A stretch of 6,934 nucleotides of DNA from Chitinivibrionales bacterium (lineage in GTDB: Bacteria; Fibrobacterota; Chitinivibrionia; Chitinivibrionales; JANQEN01), in the NCBI GenBank assembly GCA_030593665.1, contig JAUVGS010000113.1:1-6934 (forward strand). Reading direction: 5' to 3'. Under the pieces are notes generated by a model, which saw only the letters and a list, made by a program, of their open reading frames with translations, had not been told where the DNA came from and made no database searches. The translations under genes and the position numbers were made by a program. Of this stretch, positions 1 to 3,372 are shown in pieces. How positions within the stretch are numbered: the stretch's first letter is position 1; each line of letters opens with the position of its first letter.

Positions 1-429
1 GTAGGCCCGCGTGATTACAGGAAAATCGACTATGAAGTGGAAAACCATATCCTGTACGAATACCGGCTTGAAGCTCTTTCTTATGACAAGACCCGCGATA
101 TTTATGGGCCGATTGCGGTCAGGCCGATACCAATACTGCCGAAGAGATTCTTTATGTTCCACAACTTCCCGAATCCGGTGATACGCTACACCACTATCCG
201 CTTTGACCTGCCCAAAGAGACTAAAGTATCCCTCTATATCTACAACCTCCAGGGAAGGCTGATCGCCCGCGTTATCAGGCCTGACCGGAAGTGGAAACCC
301 GGTTTTTACAGAGTCAGGTGGAACTGTACCGATGATATCGGCCGCAAGATCGCGGCAGGGCCGTATATCTATCGCTTGCAGGCAGGGAAGAAGTATGCTA
401 AGAGCAGGTTGATGATTGTGGTGAAATAG
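1..429 (+). CDS. C-terminal part of a secreted/surface protein with FlgD-like (type-A sorting-like) tail; 5' partial
   Basis: The frame is open from the first base to the TAG at 427-429, giving 142 residues. The GTG at 37 is an internal codon, not the start, because the frame continues upstream of the window. Residues about 18-41 (YEYRLE, then GPIAV) look like the end of a fibronectin-III-like or linker segment. Residues about 50-142 match the C-terminal FlgD-Ig/type-A sorting-like fold: NFPNP at 55-59, LYIYNLQGRLI at 78-88, then GFYRVRW at 101-107, DDIGRKIAAG at 111-120, YIYRL at 122-126, and a short basic-hydrophobic end (KSRLMIVVK). In families of this kind the domain closes large exported proteins and can act as a secretion or anchoring signal; whether this organism has a type IX-like system cannot be seen here. 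The gene is followed by low-complexity DNA with no downstream partner on the same strand, so it probably ends its transcription unit. The function of the missing N-terminal part is unknown. Confidence 0.88.
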   Translation, partial: VGPRDYRKIDYEVENHILYEYRLEALSYDKTRDIYGPIAVRPIPILPKRFFMFHNFPNPVIRYTTIRFDLPKETKVSLYIYNLQGRLIARVIRPDRKWKPGFYRVRWNCTDDIGRKIAAGPYIYRLQAGKKYAKSRLMIVVK

Positions 430-433
430 AGTT

Positions 434-456
434 GGATATTGGATATTAGATATTGG
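434..456. repeat. Tandem GGATATT heptamer run
   Basis: Three adjacent heptamers, GGATATT GGATATT AGATATT, followed by GG, start five bases after the stop codon of the upstream gene. It is a short simple repeat and no protein or RNA role is visible. It begins the non-coding gap 430-695, which otherwise holds an inverted repeat, AAATC-type repeats and T-rich runs. Confidence 0.7.
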
Positions 457-481
457 CAAAAGAAAAAATGTCGTCCGTCTT

Positions 482-558
482 CCTCTTCCTCGTCCTCTTC
501 CTCATCGTCATCGTCATCGTTCTTTTTTCGAGGAGGAAGACGAAGGACGAGGAAGAGG
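482..558. repeat. Low-complexity inverted repeat (CTTCCTC / GAGGAAG)
   Basis: A pyrimidine-rich arm made of CTTCCTC and CGTC/ATCG units is followed by T-rich sequence and then a purine-rich arm. CCTCTTCCTCGTCC (482-495) is exactly complementary to GGACGAGGAAGAGG (545-558), 14 bp with a 49-base interior. Further partial pairing inside (about 493-504 with 531-542) would extend the stem. Both strands read as open frames of K/E/D/R or S/F residues only because stop codons are rare in such sequence. The hairpin lies just downstream of the gene ending at 429 and in front of the antitoxin-like gene on the other strand, so it could help end transcription from both sides, but it has no clean U-tract. 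It is more likely a dispersed intergenic repeat family. Confidence 0.7.
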
Positions 559-610
559 ACGACGAAGAGAAGATGAAGGGGAAGCGGGAGAGGGAAGCCG
601 GGAACTGGAA

Positions 611-638
611 GTCAGCAGTCAGAAATCTAAAATCAGAA
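611..638. repeat. AAATC/GTCAG-type simple repeat
   Basis: Two close copies of GTCAG (GTCAGCAGTCAG) lead into AAATCTAAAATCAGA. The same degenerate AATC vocabulary recurs at about 1761-1850 and 2951-3006 beside the Rpn module. No function is visible; it looks like a degenerate intergenic simple-sequence family. Confidence 0.45.
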
Positions 639-655
639 GCAATCGTTGTCGTTTT
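639..655. repeat. 17-bp direct repeat, left copy flanking the PIN module
   Basis: The sequence GCAATCGTTGTCGTTTT is identical to 1420-1436 in the same orientation. The two copies enclose both genes of the PIN toxin/partner module and little else. This copy sits at the edge of the low-complexity block, whose ATCGTC units resemble it, so it may belong to the same simple-sequence family and need not be a true insertion footprint. Confidence 0.75.
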
Positions 656-695
656 TGATTTTTTTTCGGGGGGGTACTTGCTATAGCTTGATGAA

Positions 696-875
696 TCAGC
701 ATTTCGCCGGATTACTTTTGTTGACAAATCGTTTATTCTTATCTATATCTGCAGAAGCATAAAGTGTGTTTTGATACTTCCGAAGATCTTTGCAAATAGC
801 ATGGATGTCAGAGTTAAATTTTTTTGTATGTTCCATCCGAAATTTTCTTACTTCTGTTATATAAGAATCCTTCAT
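696..875 (-). CDS. Small antitoxin-like partner of the PIN-domain toxin
   Basis: This 59-residue protein begins MKDSYITEVRKFRMEH and ends with TGA at 698-696. The ATG at 875-873 is chosen over an upstream TTG in the same frame (920) because GGAGGG stands at 886-881, five bases before the ATG. It starts two bases after the toxin stop codon, so the pair is translationally linked. The N-terminal half (EVRKFRMEHTKKFN, then DIHAICKDLRKYQ) is charged and probably helical. It resembles small proteins of the type MKDPIVEEVR...H..KFN.D...I..DL that are often found beside PIN genes of this class. By position and size it is the likely antitoxin, but no DNA-binding fold can be proved by eye. The C-terminal end (about KSNPAKC) runs into repeat-rich DNA and may not be ancestral. 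Confidence 0.72.
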   Translation of the reverse strand: MKDSYITEVRKFRMEHTKKFNSDIHAICKDLRKYQNTLYASADIDKNKRFVNKSNPAKC

Positions 876-877
876 AA

Positions 878-1348
878 TTACCCTCCAAGTAATTCTTCCG
901 GGGACGTCACTACAGGACAAACAAATCCCGCTTCTTCAATTATTGCTTTGATTTTGTTTTTGGTAAATGGATTATTTATATGTTTAAAGTTCCATGTGGC
1001 AATAAAATTAACTTTACCGACTGATGCAAGCGCAATATGTAAAGCATCTTCCGGGAATTTATTTGGAATACCTTTTTTACTTAGAAGTAAATCAGCAAGA
1101 TATTCCGCCTCTTTGGAAATGTCAATCACACTGAAACCCCGAATTGCTTTTTCACGTTCTTCTATATTTTCTGACTCCCCTTGTGATGCTTCTTTTATAA
1201 CCAGAGGCGAAATAACGGGGATAAATTTTTTATTCAATTTCTCCCAAAAATCTTTTGTAGATGCCTGATGTCCTGCTATGACAATATCTCGACTGGTTTT
1301 ACTTGCATAATAACTAACAACGCTTGTTTCTATATACACTGTTTGCAT
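878..1348 (-). CDS. PIN-domain protein, VapC-family type II toxin
   Basis: This 156-residue protein is full length for the group and is predicted to be a Mg-dependent ribonuclease in the cytoplasm. PIN motifs in order: YIETSVVSYY at 5-14, where E7 takes the place of the usual first Asp; SPLVIKEAS at 47-55 with acidic E53; EDALHIALA at 100-108 with D101; and ATWNFKHINN at 117-126 with N120 where classic PIN domains have Asp. The YIETS and TWNxKHI spellings are typical of one PIN subgroup and are not evidence of decay. The ATG at 1348-1346 is preceded by GAGG at 1357-1354 with a five-base gap. Its stop (TAA, 880-878) is two bases from the start of the small partner gene, so the order is toxin first, antitoxin second, the reverse of most VapBC pairs. 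The pair is AT-rich compared with the flanking surface-protein genes, which fits acquisition by transfer. RNA target unknown. Confidence 0.88.
   Translation of the reverse strand: MQTVYIETSVVSYYASKTSRDIVIAGHQASTKDFWEKLNKKFIPVISPLVIKEASQGESENIEEREKAIRGFSVIDISKEAEYLADLLLSKKGIPNKFPEDALHIALASVGKVNFIATWNFKHINNPFTKNKIKAIIEEAGFVCPVVTSPEELLGG
881..886 (-). promoter_or_regulatory. Strong Shine-Dalgarno for the antitoxin-like gene
   Basis: On the minus strand GGAGGG is followed by TAATT and then ATG at 875. It lies inside the last codons of the toxin gene and decides the antitoxin start. It is a better match to anti-SD than the toxin's own site, consistent with a partner made in excess of the toxin. 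Confidence 0.8.
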
Positions 1349-1353
1349 AAGAG

Positions 1354-1357
1354 CCTC
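1354..1357 (-). promoter_or_regulatory. Ribosome binding site of the PIN toxin
   Basis: GAGG on the minus strand is followed by CTCTT and ATG. Spacing is five bases, which supports the start at 1348. Confidence 0.65.
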
Positions 1358-1419
1358 AAATTCTTACGGAATCATAGTAATAAGATAATACAATTTGCTG
1401 ATAAATCAATATTAATATC

Positions 1420-1436
1420 GCAATCGTTGTCGTTTT
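1420..1436. repeat. 17-bp direct repeat, right copy flanking the PIN module
   Basis: Exact match to 639-655, in the same orientation, about 70 bases upstream of the toxin start codon. The interval between the two copies is about 764 bases and contains both module genes. Confidence 0.75.
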
Positions 1437-1513
1437 CTATATAAAAATATACACTAAAATATCCTCGAAAATCCACCCTTAAAATTATTTGCCAATAACA
1501 TTTCCCACTTCAT

Positions 1514-1610
1514 TAATAGCAAATTATCAACATGTTCAGCAGGAAGAATCTACATACCCCTGATAAATGATATCCACCGGAGTTCTGTCTTGCATTACCC
1601 CAAAAGAGTT
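1514..1610. repeat. Left copy of the ~95-bp direct repeat flanking the Rpn gene
   Basis: It aligns along its whole length with 2856-2950 in the same orientation. Shared blocks include AAATTATCAACATG, GAAGAATCTAC, TAAATGATATC and ACCGGAGTTCTGTCT, followed by CATTACCC and GTT. Differences are mostly single-base changes and one-base indels. Stop codons in several frames argue against coding. The repeat starts 269 bases before the -> Rpn start region and is cut off from its AATC-rich tail by the element at about 1609-1760. Confidence 0.85.
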
Positions 1611-1760
1611 AATACCAAATAGCATTCAAATTGATACAAATGTCATTGCGAGCGAAGCGAAGCAATCTCTCTTTCCGAACCATTTTGAGGGGATTGCTTC
1701 GCTTCGCTCGCAATGACGCATGCAATAATAAGTACTCTTTTAAATGCAACTTGGTATAAA
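1609..1760. mobile_element. MITE-like non-autonomous palindromic element
   Basis: The terminal inverted repeats are TTAATACCAAATAGCATT at 1609-1626 and AATGCAACTTGGTATAAA at 1743-1760, which pair at 15 of 18 positions. Inside them is a perfect 26-bp inverted repeat (1642-1667 with 1692-1717). There is no reading frame, and the length is about 150 bp, as expected for a MITE or palindromic repeat mobilised in trans. The related direct repeat at 2856-2950 runs on into its AATC-rich tail with no such insert, which independently supports insertion here. The exact ends and any target duplication (a TA or TTA is possible) are uncertain because the flanks are AT-rich and diverged. Confidence 0.72.
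1642..1717. repeat. Perfect 26-bp inverted repeat (GCGAGCGAAGCGAAGC-type hairpin)
   Basis: The left arm 1642-1667 (GTCATTGCGAGCGAAGCGAA, then GCAATC) is exactly complementary to the right arm 1692-1717, with a 24-base loop. Sequences of the form CATTGCGAGCGAAGCGAAGCAATC are familiar as dispersed palindromes in many bacterial genomes. It forms the core of the larger element at 1609-1760. As RNA it would make a very stable hairpin, but with no U-tract it is not a standard terminator. Confidence 0.9.
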
Positions 1761-1850
1761 ATCTTAAATCTTTATCACTTAATCTCTTAAAATCTAAGTA
1801 ATCCAGTAATCCGACAAATCAGAATTCCGACAATTTTAAAATCCGCTCAA
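1761..1850. repeat. AATC-rich degenerate simple repeat, left
   Basis: Short units such as AAATC, TTAATC, GTAATCC and CCGACAAATC recur through this stretch. It corresponds to the tail that directly follows the right ~95-bp repeat at 2951-3006, sharing CTTAAA, TTAAAATCT, TAATCC and GACAAATC followed by GAATT. It is non-coding. Confidence 0.55.
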
Positions 1851-1864
1851 TCAACAGATTTATT

Positions 1865-1876
1865 GTATATTTATAC
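1865..1876. promoter_or_regulatory. AT-rich GTATA-TT-TATAC dyad upstream of the Rpn gene
   Basis: The arms GTATA and TATAC flank a TT centre directly in front of the ATG at 1879. It could be part of a promoter or an operator, but it is short and AT-rich, so chance is a real alternative. No Shine-Dalgarno sequence is visible before this start, which suggests weak or leaderless translation. Confidence 0.25.
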
Positions 1877-1878
1877 GT

Positions 1879-2835
1879 ATGAATAAGCAAACGGTTAAAA
1901 AAGTAACCATACCTAATCCTCATGATAAATTTTTCAGAGAATCACTCGGTCGCAGAGAGATAGCGCGGGATATTATTAAAGAGTATATGCCGCAGCAAAT
2001 CAGGAAGCAGATGGATCTGAAAACGCTGAAAATATCAAAGGATTCACATATTGACAAAGAGCTGGCAGACCACTTTTCTGATATTATTTATCAGGTGAAG
2101 ATGGCGGGTAAGAGTTCTTATGTTTACCTTCTGTTTGAGCATAAAAGCTATAGTGACGCTCATGTATTTTTTCAGCTTTTGCGTAATATGGTGAAAATTT
2201 GGGAAGGATATCTTAAGCAAAACGTAAACGCGAAGAAACTGCCTCTGATTATCCCTTTGATTTTTTATCACGGCAGAGGGAAATGGCAGTATGGTACTGA
2301 TTTTATTCATCTTTTTGATGTTATTGAAGGAACGGAGAAATATATACCCAATTTTACCAGTGAGCTTCTGGATATATCCCATATTTCTGATAGTGAGCTA
2401 CATGGGGCAATACAAAGCAGAATACTACTACTGGCATTTAAATACATTTTCAAGAAAGAACTGATAGAGAAACTGCCGGAGATATTTGAACTATTCAACC
2501 TGTTATCTGAAAAGAGAGAAAAAACAGAATATCTTGAAGTGTTACTCAGATATTTCACCAGTGCAGTACCGGAAGAAAACGAAGAAGCATTTAAAGATAC
2601 ATTCAAAAAAATAATAACAAAGGGGAACACTATTATGACATCGATGGCAGAAGCATGGATACTGGAAGGTATTGAAAAGGGGATAGCAAAGGGAAGAGAA
2701 GAGGGAAGAGAAGAGGGTATTGAAAGAACAGCTATAAAAATGATCGAAAATGATATGAGCAATAGTGATATACGCAAAATCACGGGTTTAAGTGTGAAGA
2801 AAACAGAGGCTCTAAGGCGGAAATTTAAGAAGTAA
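1879..2835 (+). CDS. Rpn-family PD-(D/E)XK nuclease / putative transposase (YhgA-like)
   Basis: The 318-residue protein looks intact, at a normal family length. NPHDKFFRE at 13-21 is the family signature near the N-terminus. The PD-(D/E)XK core is visible as FSDIIY at 66-71 with D68, and LLFEHKSY at 84-91 with E87 and K89 as the catalytic E-x-K. PLIFYHGRGKW at 126-136 is another conserved family block. The C-terminal part has a charged glycine-spaced run, EKGIAKGREEGREEG at 266-280, and ends with a helix-turn-helix-like segment (SNSDIRKITGLSVKKTEALRR) spanning about 294-314. In E. coli, Rpn proteins are DNA endonucleases that promote RecA-independent recombination; whether this copy moves itself is not known. 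The ATG at 1879 puts ten to twelve residues before the signature, as usual, though it lacks a Shine-Dalgarno sequence. It stands alone between two ~95-bp direct repeats and is AT-rich, so it looks like an acquired cassette. Confidence 0.92.
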   Translation: MNKQTVKKVTIPNPHDKFFRESLGRREIARDIIKEYMPQQIRKQMDLKTLKISKDSHIDKELADHFSDIIYQVKMAGKSSYVYLLFEHKSYSDAHVFFQLLRNMVKIWEGYLKQNVNAKKLPLIIPLIFYHGRGKWQYGTDFIHLFDVIEGTEKYIPNFTSELLDISHISDSELHGAIQSRILLLAFKYIFKKELIEKLPEIFELFNLLSEKREKTEYLEVLLRYFTSAVPEENEEAFKDTFKKIITKGNTIMTSMAEAWILEGIEKGIAKGREEGREEGIERTAIKMIENDMSNSDIRKITGLSVKKTEALRRKFKK

Positions 2836-2855
2836 ATATGCCATTTATACTTTAC

Positions 2856-2950
2856 TAATAGTAAATTATCAACATGGTTGGACTGAAGAATCTACCAATA
2901 CCTGGTAAATGATATCAACCGGAGTTCTGTCTCGCATTACCCAAAAAGTT
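2856..2950. repeat. Right copy of the ~95-bp direct repeat flanking the Rpn gene
   Basis: It starts 20 bases after the Rpn stop codon and aligns with 1514-1610 in the same orientation. This copy is uninterrupted: its end (AAAAAGTT) runs straight into CTAAAGTCTTAAAC and the AATC-rich tail. It therefore shows the pre-insertion state of the left copy. The repeat contains TGATATCA, an 8-bp palindrome that has changed in the left copy (TGATATCC). Confidence 0.85.
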
Positions 2951-3006
2951 CTAAAGTCTTAAACTTTTAAAATCTGAATAATCCGACAATCTGACAAATC
3001 CGAATT
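2951..3006. repeat. AATC-rich degenerate simple repeat, right
   Basis: Units such as AAATCTG, ATAATCCGACAATC and TGACAAATCCG continue directly from the right direct repeat. It is the counterpart of 1761-1850 and extends the homology between the two flanks of the Rpn gene to roughly 150 bases, gaps included. Confidence 0.55.
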
Positions 3007-3042
3007 AATGCATTTATTATCCTTTTTCCTACCCGCCTTACC

Positions 3043-3064
3043 ACCCAAAAACCTACCCAAAAAC
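3043..3064. repeat. Short tandem ACCCAAAAAC repeat
   Basis: Two copies of ACCCAAAAAC, 12 bases apart, sit in a C/A-rich stretch (about 3029-3078) between the right direct repeat and the promoter. No role can be assigned. Confidence 0.4.
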
Positions 3065-3096
3065 TAACCCATCTCACACAAAACCTGTTTAAGCGC

Positions 3097-3125
3097 TTGA
3101 ATAAATTGTTTGTTTCTGGTATAAT
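3097..3125 (+). promoter_or_regulatory. Near-consensus extended -10 sigma70 promoter
   Basis: TTGAAT (3097-3102), a 17-base spacer and TATAAT (3120-3125) make a near-ideal sigma70 promoter, strengthened by TGG directly before the -10 box. The -35 box overlaps an 8-bp palindrome, AAGCGCTT (3091-3098), that could bind a regulator. It points toward the giant surface-protein gene, whose ATG is about 248 bases downstream, implying a long leader that contains the inverted-repeat element at 3176-3306. Confidence 0.72.
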
Positions 3126-3147
3126 TATATGAAGTGTGAAGTAAATA

Positions 3148-3156
3148 TGATATAAT
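3148..3156 (+). promoter_or_regulatory. Second extended -10 box (TGATATAAT)
   Basis: TGATATAAT carries a perfect TATAAT with the extended TGN motif, 31 bases after the first -10 box. No good -35 box is present at the right distance. It could be a second start point for the same gene, or a chance match in AT-rich DNA. Confidence 0.4.
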
Positions 3157-3175
3157 TGTTATTAATATTCATAAT

Positions 3176-3306
3176 GAGTTCACTCTAAAAAGTCTATTTA
3201 CTATTTCTAAAGGGATGTTTTTGGGCGGCAGGGGCACAATATATTGTGCCCTTATTGTCATCTTTAATACTGATATTACCCGGTGTAAAGTTTTTAGAGT
3301 GGACTC
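3176..3306. mobile_element. MITE-like element with 16-bp terminal inverted repeats
   Basis: The left end GAGTTCACTCTAAAAA (3176-3191) and right end TTTTTAGAGTGGACTC (3291-3306) are complementary at 15 of 16 positions. The element is 131 bp, has no gene and carries a 20-bp perfect palindrome in the middle. Ends with a GAGTYCACTCT core resemble the termini of bacterial insertion sequences, so this could be a non-autonomous derivative; the family is not assigned. It lies between the promoter and the start of the giant gene, where it would be transcribed into the leader RNA. An alternative is a native structured 5' leader. Confidence 0.6.
3232..3251. repeat. 20-bp perfect palindrome in the leader
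   Basis: GGGCACAATATATTGTGCCC is fully self-complementary with no spacer. It may be a dimeric protein binding site. In RNA it would form a hairpin with a GC-rich base in the leader of the downstream gene. It is followed by TTATTG instead of a U-run, so a simple intrinsic terminator is unlikely. Confidence 0.85.
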
Positions 3307-3372
3307 TTAATATGTACTCCATTATCACCTGTAAGAAACACTTTATCACTTTTAATCCTGTCAAGCATTATT

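Larger units (their letters stand above)
1349..1878. other. Intergenic region between the PIN module and the Rpn gene
   Basis: This AT-rich stretch of about 530 bases has no supported gene. It holds, in order, the toxin's upstream region, the right 17-bp repeat (1420-1436), the left copy of a ~95-bp direct repeat (1514-1610), a MITE-like palindromic element (about 1609-1760), an AATC-rich simple repeat (about 1761-1850) and the AT-rich upstream region of the Rpn gene. The two neighbouring genes are divergent, so promoters for both should lie here. I could not identify a convincing -35/-10 pair for either. Confidence 0.7.

Noticed and set aside
37..429. GTG at 37 as the true start of the first gene
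   Set aside because: The frame is open to the left edge and the residues before 37 fit the same fold, so the gene starts outside the window.
446..727. Open frames on both strands (446-727 minus; 453-686 plus) over the low-complexity block
   Set aside because: Their translations are runs of Ser/Phe or Lys/Glu/Asp/Arg dictated by the CTTCCTC/GAGGAAG repeat. There is no ribosome binding site and no protein-like composition.
696..920. Longer antitoxin-like protein starting at the TTG at 920
   Set aside because: It would overlap the toxin by over 40 bases with an unlikely N-terminus, while the ATG at 875 has GGAGGG at ideal distance and begins with the expected MKD...EVRK pattern.
771..1268. Plus-strand open frame of 165 codons opposite the PIN toxin
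   Set aside because: It is the shadow of the minus-strand PIN gene, which has recognisable motifs and a ribosome binding site.
2044..2783. Minus-strand open frames (2044-2382 and 2307-2783) opposite the Rpn gene
   Set aside because: They are low-complexity Ser/Ile-rich shadows of a clearly recognised plus-strand gene.
1514..2950. The two ~95-bp repeats as a CRISPR array or integron attC sites
   Set aside because: There are only two diverged copies about 1.3 kb apart with a gene between them, no spacer periodicity, and no attC-type core sites or integrase in view.
3232..3306. The palindrome and inverted repeat as an intrinsic terminator for the Rpn gene
   Set aside because: It lies about 400 bases downstream of the Rpn stop codon, beyond a strong promoter, and no U-run follows the 20-bp palindrome.
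430..3372. tRNA, rRNA or a known riboswitch in the intergenic regions
   Set aside because: No cloverleaf, conserved rRNA segment or recognisable aptamer core was seen on either strand.
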